Source: Microbispora corallina
Lineage (GTDB): Bacteria; Actinomycetota; Actinomycetes; Streptosporangiales; Streptosporangiaceae
DNA: 64,000 bases
Assembly: GCF_016863035.1 (NCBI RefSeq)
Contig: NZ_BOOC01000027.1
Span: 124,001 to 188,000 of the forward strand
Reading direction: 5' to 3'
Both the position numbers and the translations under genes were made by a program. Numbering within the stretch: the stretch's first letter is position 1; every line of letters starts with the position of its first letter. The notes below the pieces were generated by a model, which was given only the letters and a program-made list of their open reading frames with translations, was not told the DNA's origin and did no database searches. Of this stretch, positions 29,808 through 39,400 are shown piece after piece.

Positions 29808-30520
29808 ACACTGTGGTGGCGGACATCACGTACCGGGCGATGCTGGGCCGCAAGCGGATCTGGCTGCTCGTGCTGCTGCCGCTCGCGCTCGTGGTCATCG
29901 CCGCGCTGTTCCGGCTGATCGGCGGCCAGGACGAGCACACAGCCGTGACGCTGATGAGGAGCTTCGCCATCGGCACGATGCTGCCGCTGCTCGGGCTCAT
30001 CGCCGGAACGGGGGTGGTCGCTCCGGAGATCGAGGACGGCACGATCATCCACCTGCTCGCCAAACCGATCTCCCGGCCCGTGATCGCGCTCACCAAGTTC
30101 GTCGTCGCGGCCTCGCTGGTCGTGGTGCTCGCCGGGGTGTCCACGTTCGCCGCCGCGTATCTGCTTGCGGGCGGCGACTCGGGCGTGGCGACGGGCTTCA
30201 CGCTCGGCGCGGTCGTCGGCGGCATCGCGTACGCCGCGGTGTTCCTGCTGCTGGGCGTCCTGACGCGCCACGCCGTCACGGTCGGCGTCATCTACGCCCT
30301 CGTGTGGGAGGGCGTGGTCGGCGGCTACGTGCCCGGGGCGCGCAAGTTCTCCATCCAGCAGTGGGCCCAGTCGGTGGCCGACCACGTCTCCTCGTCGCCG
30401 TTCTTCAGCACGGACGTCGCCCTCGGCTTCGCCCTTCCGGCCATGGTCATCGTGACGGTCGGCGCGCTGCTGTGGGCCGGCCAGCGGCTGCGTTCCCTCT
30501 CCCTCACCGGCGACGACTGA
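29804..30520 (+). CDS. ABC-2 type permease (second of two)
   Basis: The 238-residue protein has six membrane segments, from RIWLLVLLPLALVVIAALF (about 17 to 35) to AMVIVTVGALLWAG near the C-terminus. The segment APEIEDGTIIHLLAKPISRPVI is typical of ABC-2 permeases that resemble bacitracin or Nos-type exporters. Its ATG overlaps the stop of the second ATPase. It ends the four-gene operon; no substrate gene is adjacent. Confidence 0.83.
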
Positions 30521-30570
30521 CAGCCGCCACCTCACCGCGCACGGCGGGCTCTGCGGCCTCGGCGGGCAGA

Positions 30571-30951
30571 TCAGTCGAACAGCTCGTCCACGGACGTGGC
30601 GGTGACGGCCTTCCGGATCCAGAGGTCCAGCAGCCCCAGATCGGTGCACTGGCTGATGCGATCCTCGCTCTCGGAGGAGATCGCGATTCCCCGAGTCCTC
30701 AGCACGGCAAGAATCGCCTTGGCCTCTCCCTTGGCTACTCCCTTGGTTTCGCCTTCCGCGAGGCCTCGTACGCGACCCTCAGCCAGGCCGACAGCGAGAC
30801 CTTCGACGCGTCCCTTGTCCACCCAGTGGGACAAGTACTCGCCGGCGATTCGCTCGTAGTCACGCGTCGTAACCGGCACGACTCCTCCAGGTGCTCGCGC
30901 GCTCTCGTGATCGATGCTGGGCACGCGCGTGATATTACCGTGTGTAATCAC
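30571..30951 (-). pseudogene. C-terminal remnant of an Rpn/PD-(D/E)XK-type transposase-like protein
   Basis: The 126-residue frame has the C-terminal half only of a family that is common in actinomycetes: a Gly/Glu/Lys repeat stretch (about residues 47 to 80, GLAEGETKGVAKGEAK), then LAVLRTRGIAI, ISQCTDLGLLDLWIRKAV and the terminal TSVDELFD. Full-length relatives are about 300 residues with a nuclease-like N-terminal domain; here that part is missing and the first 25 residues look unrelated. It is probably a decayed gene, although the remaining frame is intact. The family assignment rests on my memory of the C-terminal pattern. Confidence 0.5.
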
Positions 30952-31041
30952 GAAACCACGAATCGCTCAGGGGACGGTCATGATTGGGGCGTAGCCGCAG
31001 GTAGCGTGTGACAGACGGCCCTGCTCGGATTGGAGACCGCC

Positions 31042-31356
31042 GTGGGGGAGGTTCCGGACATCGGCCGCATCGTCCAGTACACGCTGAGCGAGGCCGACGC
31101 GGCCGAGATCAATGTTCGCCGCATCGACGACCGGGCGTCCCGGCGTGAGCAGCCAGGCCCGCACGGATATGGGGACCACGCCGCGAGCGGCGCCGAGGCC
31201 GGGCAGGTCTACCCGGCCATCGTCGTCAGGACGTTCGCGTCCTCGTTCAACAGCGTCAACCTGCAGGTGCTGCTCGACGGCCACGACACCTACTGGGCCG
31301 TCTCCCGGGCCGAAGGCGACCAGCCGGGGACCTGGACCTGGCCGCCGCCCATTTGA
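31042..31356 (+). CDS. Conserved small hypothetical protein
   Basis: The 104-residue product has no signal or membrane segment. It resembles a small family found in actinomycete genomes, with IGRIVQYTLSEADAAEIN at the N-terminus and VNLQVLLDGHDTYWAVSRAEG and GTWTWPP at the C-terminus. Relatives I recall often sit near mobile or phage-like genes, which would fit the neighbouring remnant. GGAG lies 6 nt before the GTG at 31042, so I prefer it to the TTG at 31030. Function unknown. Confidence 0.6.
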   Translation: MGEVPDIGRIVQYTLSEADAAEINVRRIDDRASRREQPGPHGYGDHAASGAEAGQVYPAIVVRTFASSFNSVNLQVLLDGHDTYWAVSRAEGDQPGTWTWPPPI

Positions 31357-31396
31357 CGTCCCAAGCCGATGGACAGGCGCCGCACCGGAACGAGAA

Positions 31397-31427
31397 GACC
31401 CCGCCCGGCGGGGTGCCGGACGGGGTC
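31397..31427 (-). terminator. Terminator after glmM
   Basis: GACCCCG (31397-31403) and CGGGGTC (31421-31427) pair, extended by AA/TT, with an inner GC-rich loop that can pair further. It lies 17 nt past the glmM stop. Confidence 0.65.
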
Positions 31428-31443
31428 CTTCCTTCGATCGACG

Positions 31444-32799
31444 CTAGACGCAGACCCTGCGGACGACCTCCGCGAGCCGTCCCGCGATGGTCTCGGCCCG
31501 CTCGTGGGACTCGGCCTCGACCATGACGCGGATCATCGGCTCGGTGCCGCTGGGCCGGATCAGCACGCGGCCGCCGTCGCCGAGGTCGTCCTCGGCGGCC
31601 GCGACCGCCGCCCGAAGCTCGGGATCGGACGCCTTGGACTTGGCCACGTCACGCACGTTGACGAGCACCTGCGGCAGCTTCGTCATGACCGAGGCCAGCT
31701 CCGCGAGCGGCCGGCGCTGCCTGGCCACCTCGGCCATCAGGTGGAGCGAGGTGAGCAGGCCGTCCCCGGTCGTGGCGTGGTCAAGCATGATCACGTGGCC
31801 GGACTGCTCGCCGCCCAGGTTGTAGCCGCCGTCCTGCATCGCCTCCAGGACGTACCGGTCGCCGACGGCGGTCTCGACCACCGTCAGACCGGCGTTCCTC
31901 AGGGCGATCTTGAACCCGAGGTTGGACATCACGGTGGCGACGACCGTGTTCTTGACCAGGCGGCCGTCGGCGTGCATGGCGAGCGCCAGGATCGTCATGA
32001 TCTGGTCGCCGTCCACCTCCCCGCCGTCGCCCGTCACGGCCAGGCACCGGTCGGCGTCGCCGTCGTACGCGATGCCGAGATCGGCGCCGCGCTCGAGGAC
32101 GGCCTTCCGCAGCCCCGCCAGGTGGGTGGAGCCGACGCCGTCGTTGATGTTGAGGCCGTCCGGAGACGCGCCGATGGTCTCGACCTCGGCGCCCGCGCGA
32201 AGCAGCGCCTCGGGCGCGACCATGTGCGCCGCGCCGTGCGCGCAGTCCACGACGACCCGCAGGCCGTCGAGCCGGTGCGGCAGGGTGGTCAGCAGGTGTG
32301 AGACGTACCGGTCTGCCTCGCCGTACGCCTCGCGGACCCGCCCCACGGACGGGCCGACCGGGCGGTCCCACTTCTCGCCGAGCCGTTCCTCGATCTCGTT
32401 CTCCACCGCGTCGGGCAACTTGAAGCCGCCACGGGTGAAGAACTTGATGCCGTTGTCGGGCGCGGGGTTGTGGGAGGCCGACAGCATGACGCCGAGGTCG
32501 GCCCCCAGGGCGGATGTCAGATACGCGACCGCCGGGGTGGGCAGCACGCCGAGCCGGAGCACGTCCACGCCTGACGACGCGAGGCCGGCGACCACAGCGG
32601 CCTCCAGGAATTCTCCTGAAGCCCGCGGGTCCCGGCCTACGACGGCGATCGGGCGGCCGCGCCGCCCGACGCTGGCGTGGAACGCCCCGGCATCGCCGAG
32701 GACGTGCGCGGCGGCCACGGACAGGTCCATGGCCAGTTCCGCGGTGAGGTCGCGCCCGGCGACCCCACGTACCCCGTCGGTGCCGAAGAGGCGCCCCAA
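31444..32799 (-). CDS. glmM: Phosphoglucosamine mutase
   Basis: GlmM interconverts glucosamine 6- and 1-phosphate on the route to UDP-GlcNAc for cell wall. The 451-residue protein begins with [11 protein letters not shown], carries the phosphoserine loop SASHNP with Ser109, the metal-binding DGDADR, and the sugar-binding GEQSGH. The frame is open further upstream, but the family starts at GRLFGTDG, so I place the start at the TTG at 32799, one nt after the rpsI stop. No ribosome binding site is visible, so translation is probably coupled to rpsI. Confidence 0.95.
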   Translation of the reverse strand: MGRLFGTDGVRGVAGRDLTAELAMDLSVAAAHVLGDAGAFHASVGRRGRPIAVVGRDPRASGEFLEAAVVAGLASSGVDVLRLGVLPTPAVAYLTSALGADLGVMLSASHNPAPDNGIKFFTRGGFKLPDAVENEIEERLGEKWDRPVGPSVGRVREAYGEADRYVSHLLTTLPHRLDGLRVVVDCAHGAAHMVAPEALLRAGAEVETIGASPDGLNINDGVGSTHLAGLRKAVLERGADLGIAYDGDADRCLAVTGDGGEVDGDQIMTILALAMHADGRLVKNTVVATVMSNLGFKIALRNAGLTVVETAVGDRYVLEAMQDGGYNLGGEQSGHVIMLDHATTGDGLLTSLHLMAEVARQRRPLAELASVMTKLPQVLVNVRDVAKSKASDPELRAAVAAAEDDLGDGGRVLIRPSGTEPMIRVMVEAESHERAETIAGRLAEVVRRVCV

Positions 32800-32800
32800 C

Positions 32801-33322
32801 TTAACGCTTGCTGTACTGCGGAGCCTTACGGGCCTTCTTGAGGCCGTACTTCTTCCGCTCCGTGGCGCGGGCGTCACGGGTGAGGAAGCCGGCCTTCTTC
32901 AGCGGCGGGCGGTTGACCTCGGCGTCGAGGACGGCCAGCGCGCGGGACAGGCCCATGCGCAGCGCGCCGGCCTGGCCGGTCACGCCGCCGCCGTCGATGC
33001 GGGCGATGACGTCGAACTGGTCCTCCGCGCCGAGCACGACGAACGGCTCGTTGACGATCTGCTGGTGGACCTTGTTCGGGAAGTAGCCGTCGAGCGAGCG
33101 GCCGTTGATGGTCCACTTGCCGGTGCCCGGAACGATGCGGACACGGGCGACGGCCTCCTTGCGGCGGCCGGTGCCGTACGAGTTGCCCGTGGTGACGGGC
33201 TTGCGCACGACGGCGTCGCCGGCGGGAGCGGACTCAGTGGTGTACTCGGAAGGGAACTCCTCGGCGGAGAAGTCTTCCGGCTCGCCCTCGACGAGCGTCT
33301 CGATACCGGTGGGCTCGGCCAC
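32801..33322 (-). CDS. rpsI: 30S ribosomal protein S9
   Basis: S9 binds 16S rRNA in the small-subunit head, and its C-terminal tail reaches the P-site tRNA; the tail here ends APQYSKR, matching the conserved KR ending. The core begins at [16 protein letters not shown] (about residue 46). The 173-residue protein has an acidic N-terminal extension of about 45 residues, common in actinomycetes. It follows rplM by 29 nt and precedes glmM by one base, so the three form an operon. Confidence 0.97.
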   Translation of the reverse strand: MAEPTGIETLVEGEPEDFSAEEFPSEYTTESAPAGDAVVRKPVTTGNSYGTGRRKEAVARVRIVPGTGKWTINGRSLDGYFPNKVHQQIVNEPFVVLGAEDQFDVIARIDGGGVTGQAGALRMGLSRALAVLDAEVNRPPLKKAGFLTRDARATERKKYGLKKARKAPQYSKR

Positions 33323-33351
33323 GGTTCTCCTCTTACTTTCCTGGCTCGCGA

Positions 33352-33795
33352 TTACTGGGCGATCTGGGTGATCTGGAAGGGCACCGGCTGCTGGGCCTGG
33401 TGCGGGTGCTCGGTGCCGGCGTAGACCTTGAGCTTCTTCGCCATCTTCCGGCCGAGGGCGTTCTTCGGCAGCATGCCGCGGACGGCCTTCTCGACGGCCC
33501 GGTCCGGGCGCTTCTCCATGAGCTCGCCGTACGAGACGGAGCGGAGACCGCCGGGGTAGCCCGAGTGGCGGTACGCCTTCTTCTGCTCGAGCTTGTTGCC
33601 GCTCAGAGCGATCTTGTCGGCGTTGACGACGATGACGAAGTCACCCGTGTCGACATGCGGAGCGAAGATCGGCTTGTGCTTGCCACGGAGCAGCGTGGCG
33701 ACCTGACTGGCCAGCCGGCCGAGCACGACGTCGGTCGCGTCGATGACGTACCACTGACGTTCGACGTCGTTGGGCTTCGGTGAGAACGTGCGCAC
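33352..33795 (-). CDS. rplM: 50S ribosomal protein L13
   Basis: L13 is an early assembly protein of the large subunit. The 147-residue sequence starts [19 protein letters not shown] and contains [18 protein letters not shown] and [15 protein letters not shown], all typical. The frame is open upstream, but the family length and start fix the GTG at 33795. It is the first gene of rplM-rpsI-glmM and is divergent from the CAP-domain gene across a 280-nt spacer. Confidence 0.97.
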   Translation of the reverse strand: MRTFSPKPNDVERQWYVIDATDVVLGRLASQVATLLRGKHKPIFAPHVDTGDFVIVVNADKIALSGNKLEQKKAYRHSGYPGGLRSVSYGELMEKRPDRAVEKAVRGMLPKNALGRKMAKKLKVYAGTEHPHQAQQPVPFQITQIAQ

Positions 33796-34075
33796 GGCAG
33801 TGCCTTCTGTCGGAATGTGAACTCTCGGTAGGTTGCGCAGGCACGGCGACAACCTCCGTCTCCACATGTACGGGAGAAGACGCCGGACGCGCCGTGCACC
33901 GGTCTGCGGACAGACCGATCCACACACAACGAACTAGCAGACTACCGGCCTCCGGACCAGTGGTCAAAACACCGGTGAGGCGACAACGGACATCCGCCTC
34001 ACTTGAACGTTCATCAAATCTGTACCCGGTGGCCCCTTCTTCACCATGCTTCAGATCCCTATATTTGACTGCGGT

Positions 34076-34858
34076 ATGTGGCAGACCCCTCACACCCGGC
34101 ATACCCTTCGGGGCCCCAGACGCGGGACGCTGATGGGTCTGCTCGCGTGCGCCACCGCCGTCCTCCTCGTAGGCGTCGTGATCGGGAGGCAGACGGCCTC
34201 CGGCAGCCCGGTGGACGAGCTCTACCTTCGCAAATCCAACCCGCAGCCCACTTCGACGGCCAAGGCGGCGTCCGCCGGCGCGAGCCGGGAACGGCCGCCG
34301 CTCGAGCACGTCTACCGCGCGCGGACGCCCACCCTCGACGAGGTGCCCGCGAAGATCCAGCACAGGCACAAGCCGTCCGGCACGCTGATCGACGGCTCCG
34401 GCGGCGGGCCCACGACGAACACGATCTCCCCGGAGACCACCGGGAACACCTCCGGCGGCGACACCGGCACGGGCCAGTTCGGCGACATGGAGGCCCAGGT
34501 CGTCTCGCTCGTCAACGCCGAACGCGCCAAGCACGGCTGCGGGCCGCTGCGGGTGGACTCCCGGCTCGTACGGTCGGCCCGGGTCCATGCCGAGGAGATG
34601 GCCGTCACGAACGTCTTCGGCCACGCCTCCCCCGGCGGCGGCTCGGCGTGGGACCGTATGGCGGCCGCGGGCTACGCCAACAGCGGTGCCGAGCTCATCG
34701 CCCGGGGTTTCAGCACCCCGTCGGGGGTGGTCCGCGGGTGGATGGCCAACGGCAGCGACCGGTCCACGCTGCTCAACTGCAGGCTGGTGGCGACCGGTGT
34801 CGGGGTCGGTATGGGCGTCGGCGGCCTGTGGTGGACCGAGGACTTCGGTTATTCCTGA
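34076..34858 (+). CDS. Membrane-anchored CAP (SCP/PR-1) domain protein
   Basis: The 260-residue protein has one N-terminal membrane segment (about residues 20 to 38, MGLLACATAVLLVGVVIG), a long Pro/Thr/Gly-rich linker, and a CAP domain in the last 110 residues. Conserved CAP features are VVSLVNAERAKHGCGPL, FGHASPGG, and the terminal LWWTEDFG. CAP proteins are secreted or surface-bound with varied roles. The ATG at 34076 is my choice; ATGs at 34046 and 34133 are alternatives and no ribosome binding site decides. It is followed 40 nt later by the paralog pair below. Confidence 0.8.
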   Translation: MWQTPHTRHTLRGPRRGTLMGLLACATAVLLVGVVIGRQTASGSPVDELYLRKSNPQPTSTAKAASAGASRERPPLEHVYRARTPTLDEVPAKIQHRHKPSGTLIDGSGGGPTTNTISPETTGNTSGGDTGTGQFGDMEAQVVSLVNAERAKHGCGPLRVDSRLVRSARVHAEEMAVTNVFGHASPGGGSAWDRMAAAGYANSGAELIARGFSTPSGVVRGWMANGSDRSTLLNCRLVATGVGVGMGVGGLWWTEDFGYS

Positions 34859-34898
34859 CGCTCCTCTTCTGTCTGAATAGCCGACTACTCTCGGGCGC

Positions 34899-36323
34899 AT
34901 GGGTTACCCCGGCGACCAGCAGCCCCCCCGCCAGCCGCAGTTCCCCTCCGATCCGCGCCGCCGCGGCTCCGACGACGTCTCCGGCGGGAGCGAGGGGTAC
35001 GGCCAGGGGAACGACGCCTCCGGCCGTGGCACCCCGCCTCCGTACGGCTCCCCGGTAGGAGAGCCGTCGCCGTACGCGGGACGCCGCGAGGCTCCGCCGT
35101 ACGGGCAGGGCGGGTACGACCAGGGCGGCCGAGGCGGCGACGACCGGAACGGCTGGAACGACCCGGCGCAAGGTCACGGCTGGAACGGCCCGGGACCGGG
35201 CGCCGGCTGGGACGACGGCGGGCGCGGCGGCGACCAGCGCGGCTGGAACGACCCGCGACGTGGCCCCGACAGCGGCGACCAGCGCGGCTGGAACGACCCG
35301 GGGCGCGGCCCGGAGCCCGGTGCCATGGGCGGCGGCGGGACCGGGGAACAGCCACGGGCGTGGAACGACCCGGCCCCCGAGCGCGGCGGCTGGGCGGGCG
35401 ACGGACCCGGCCGCGACCCGCGCGGGGCGGGCCCCGTCCGGCCGGGCGGCCCCTCCCCCTCGGGGGATCCCGGACGCCCGGGTGACGCGCTGCGCGGACG
35501 GGCCGACGCCTTCCGCGGTCAGGGCGCGGCCGACGCCGGCCGGGGCGGCGCGGAGTCCCGGGTGCCACCCCTGCCCGAACCGGTGTGGGACCCGGACGCC
35601 CCCGCCCCCTTCTGGCGGCGCCCGCTCGTGCTGGGCGCGGCCCTCATCGCCCTGATCGCCGCGCTCTTCCTCGGGCTGTGGGTGGCCGCCAAGAACGAGA
35701 CGAAGCCGGTCGCCGCCCCCGTCAAGCCGCCCACCCCGTCGCCGCTGGTCCCCGACGCGCCCGGCGGCAAGTACGGCTACGCGGCCTCCCGCGCGACCGA
35801 CAAGATCCCGTTGAGCGTGGGCGAGATCTTCGGCAAGAAGAAGGTGACCAACAAGGGCAGGTCGTACACGCGTACGGCCTGGCGCAAGGAGAAGACCTGC
35901 GCGGACGGCGTGACCGGCTCGAAGATCGCCAAGGCGCTGAAGGACGGCGGCTGCACCCAGCTCATCCGCGCCAGCTACGTGGACGCCAAGGGCACGATCA
36001 TCGGCACGGTCGGAGTGGCCAACCTGAAGACCTCGGCGGCCGCCAAGAAGACGGCGTCCGCGGGCGGCGGCGGCGAGCGCACCGACTTCCTCAAGCCGCT
36101 CCCCGGCAAGGACGAGGCGTCCAAGCACCTCGGCAGCGGCGAGGCGTACGCCGGAGGGTGGACGCACGGCCACTACGCCGTCCTGCTGTGGTTCCAGTTC
36201 AAGGACGGCCATCAGCCCGGGAAGTCGGAGCTCAAGAAGCTCTATCAGACGGCCGTGGACATCACCGACGCGACTGTTTTCCCTGCCCTGGAGACGCGTT
36301 CGCTGACGGGCGGCCACGGGTGA
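34899..36323 (+). CDS. Single-pass membrane protein with Gly/Pro/Trp-rich N-terminus and outer Cys2 domain
   Basis: The 474-residue protein has about 235 residues of Gly-, Pro-, Asp- and Arg-rich low-complexity sequence with repeated RGWNDP-like units, one membrane segment at about 238 to 264 (after FWRRP), and a C-terminal domain of about 200 residues. That domain has two Cys (TCADGVTG and GGCTQLIRASYVD) and is clearly homologous to the end of the next gene's product. With no signal peptide, the low-complexity part should be cytoplasmic and the Cys2 domain outside. Function unknown; a signalling or envelope role is possible. ATG at 34899, family not named. Confidence 0.75.
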   Translation: MGYPGDQQPPRQPQFPSDPRRRGSDDVSGGSEGYGQGNDASGRGTPPPYGSPVGEPSPYAGRREAPPYGQGGYDQGGRGGDDRNGWNDPAQGHGWNGPGPGAGWDDGGRGGDQRGWNDPRRGPDSGDQRGWNDPGRGPEPGAMGGGGTGEQPRAWNDPAPERGGWAGDGPGRDPRGAGPVRPGGPSPSGDPGRPGDALRGRADAFRGQGAADAGRGGAESRVPPLPEPVWDPDAPAPFWRRPLVLGAALIALIAALFLGLWVAAKNETKPVAAPVKPPTPSPLVPDAPGGKYGYAASRATDKIPLSVGEIFGKKKVTNKGRSYTRTAWRKEKTCADGVTGSKIAKALKDGGCTQLIRASYVDAKGTIIGTVGVANLKTSAAAKKTASAGGGGERTDFLKPLPGKDEASKHLGSGEAYAGGWTHGHYAVLLWFQFKDGHQPGKSELKKLYQTAVDITDATVFPALETRSLTGGHG

Positions 36324-36443
36324 CAGAGCGCCGGTTTCCTGGCGTTTCGTCATCTGATTCCGTTGCGATGGGCCATGCCGCGGGTCATGCGTAAACGCCC
36401 ATAGGGGCACGGCGGGCACGGCGGCGCGGATACGCTTCCGGCT

Positions 36444-39400
36444 ATGCGTGGCCAGGATTCCGGTTCCGAGCACGAACACGACACGGCGGTGAATCGCCGC
36501 GAGTCGGACGCCGACGGCTCGGCGGCTCCTCCCATGCCCCCGCCGAGCTTCGGGCAGACCCCCGTGGAAGGGCCGGCGTGGACGCCCGACGAGGACGCCT
36601 CGGCCTACAGCTGGCTGTCGCCCCTGCCCTCGGCGTCCTCCGAGCCCTCTCCGTACGGTCCGGCCGGCGACGACTCTCCGGAGGACCTGGAGTCGACGCG
36701 GCGGTTCCCGGCGCAGCCCGGCCTTCCCCTGCCGCCCTCCCCAGCGGCCCAAGGCTCTGCCGGGCAGCCCGGGTACCCGCCGCCGCCCGCAGCGCCTCCC
36801 GGGCCGGCGTCCGGACCGTATTCCGGCCCTCCTGCCGGACCGTATTCCGGGCCCTCTCAGGGGCCGTATCCCGGGCCGCCTGCCGGGTCGCAGGAGGCGG
36901 GGGCGCCTGTGCCGCCAGCCGGAGCCACCGTCCCGCCCTCCGCACCCTGGCCGCCCGCCCCGCACCAGGGCACGCCCCCGGAGGGAACGGCATGGCCGCC
37001 CCAGCCCGGGGCCGGACCCTCGTCCACGCCTCCGCAGGGCACTTCCTGGCCGCCCGCACCCGGCACGGCCTGGCCCCCCGACCAGCAGGGCGGGCCGTAC
37101 TGGCAGGGCGGGCCGTACTGGCAGGGCGCGCCGCAGTCCGGCGGCCCGTCAGGGGCCCCTTCCGCGCGTCCTGAGGGGCCCGGGTGGCCGCCCGCGCCGC
37201 AGCCCGGCGGTCCCGGGAGCGACGGCGCCTGGCAGCCTCCGGCACAACCCGGCGTGCCTCCCGCGTCCGGCTGGCAGCCGCCGCCCTCGTTCAACGGCGT
37301 CCCCGGGAACGACCCCGGAGCCCAGGGGTGGCCCCTGCCGGATCCGGAGCCGTCGGAGCACCTGTCCTGGCCCGCCCCCTCGCCCGATGCCGGCCGCATC
37401 CCCTGGCCCGGCCCCGCGCAGGGACCCCACCCCGGCTGGAACCCGCCCATCCCTCCGCCCGCGGCCCCCGTCGATGAGCGCCACCCGCACGACGTCCAGG
37501 GCGGCCCGCCCGCCCCCTGGCAGGCGGCCGTCCCGGGGCAGGCGCCGCCCCCGCCGCCCGGCATGCCCGCGTGGCAGGGCACCCCGCAGACCTGGCCGCA
37601 GCACCCTTCGGGTGGCGCCGGGGTGGAGGCGCAGGGATGGCACGACGGCGGGCCGCAATCGCAGCCGCCGTACGGCACGTCCTCCTGGCCGAATCCCCAC
37701 CAGCCGGTGGAGCCCTCCGCTCCTCAGGCGGGGGATCGGGAAGGCCTGCGGCCTGCCCCGCCAGACCCCGGCGCCGGAGCGGGATGGCGGCCCGACTGGC
37801 ACGTCCCCCCACAGGCAGTCGGCCAGGCGGGGAACCACCCCTCGGCGCCCGGACCCGTGTGGCCCGCACCGGTCCCGGAGGCCGACGCGGCTCCGTCCAC
37901 TCCCACCTCCGCGCCGACCTCCTCCGCGCCGGAGCAGACCGACCTGCCCGGTCAGGAGGACGCGGCTCCCGCGCGCTTCGTGAACTGGCCGTCTTCGGGC
38001 GAGCCCGAGCAGACCGCTCAGACGGAGGAGTCGGCGGCGGCACAGGTCCGACCGGCGGAGCCCGGCGACGTGCCCGTGTGGCCGCCGCGGCTTCCCGGCG
38101 AGCCCTACACGTCCGCCGAGGAGGACCAGGAGGGTGGCGGCCGTCCCGGCGGATTCGGCACCTCGTGGCCGCCCGCCACGGCGTACGAGGACGGCGGCGC
38201 GACCCGGCAGGACGACGCGACCGGCACGGGCCGCGACTCCACCCGGCAGGGCGACGGGCCGGGGGACGCCTCGCGCGAGGCGGGCACCCCCGCCGCCACG
38301 AGCGGCGAGGAGGGCTCGGGCGCGCAGCCGGCCGCCACGTCCGCGAACGGCGCCGCCGCAGAGGGTCTCCCCTCAGCCGAGCAGCGGACGCCCGCGGGCG
38401 CGACGACGGCCGCGGACGCGTCCGGCGGTGACGGCGCCGCGAGCGCGGACTCCGCCCACGTCCCCGACATCCCGGCCGGCGCGGCCGGCGCGGCGCACAG
38501 CGGAGGCCCCGACCTGCCGGGCAGCGCTGCCGGCGGCAGCGGAACCGATGCCTCGGCGCCCTCCGCCAGCACGGCCGGCGCGGCGCACAGCGCTGACGCA
38601 TCGGCGCCCTCCGGCACGCACGGCACCACCACGCCCGGCCATTCGGCCTCCACCGGCGGCCATCCCGGCGCCACGACCGACCCCTCGGCCCCCACCATTG
38701 CCGCATCCGGCACCACGGACGGCCTCTCGGCCCCCGCCACCGGCCGTGCCGGGTCCGGCACGACCGAGGACGGCCCGGCGGCCTCCGGCGGCGTGGCCGG
38801 CGACGCGCTCGACGCGGCGCCGGGCTCCGCGATCCCCGCCACCACGGGGTCCGACTCCGTCGCCCCGGCGGACCAGGTGCCCTCCTCAGGCACACCAGGC
38901 ACCGGGGTGCCCGCGACGCCACACCCCGGCTCCGCGGTACCTCCCGCCGGCCCGGCCGTCCCCGGCGACGCGCTGGACGGCCCGGGCGGCACGCTCCCCG
39001 TGGACGAGACGACGGGATCGGCCACCGTTCCCGCCGGAGGAAACCCGGCCGATGCGGATGGCGTGCCGACCGGGCGGCACGCGGTGCGGCCCGGCGACGG
39101 CGGCGTTCCCGGCCAGGAGGGCATCACCGGGGTTCCGTCGCCGTACGCGGCCGCGCCCGGCGCGCCGGCCCAGCCCGGCGACGCCTCCTACCCGCACCCG
39201 GGACCACCGGCGGAGCCCGGCGCACCCTGGCCGTACGGCACACCGGCGTACCCCGGCGCCGCCGGCTCGCCGTACCAGCCCGGCATGCCAGGCGACCCAA
39301 GCACGACGACGTCGCCGTACGCCGGTGGCGCCCCCGGCCACCAGCCCCCGGGTGTGTACGGGCCCCAGGGCGTGAACGGGTCGCCGGTCGGCGGACACCC

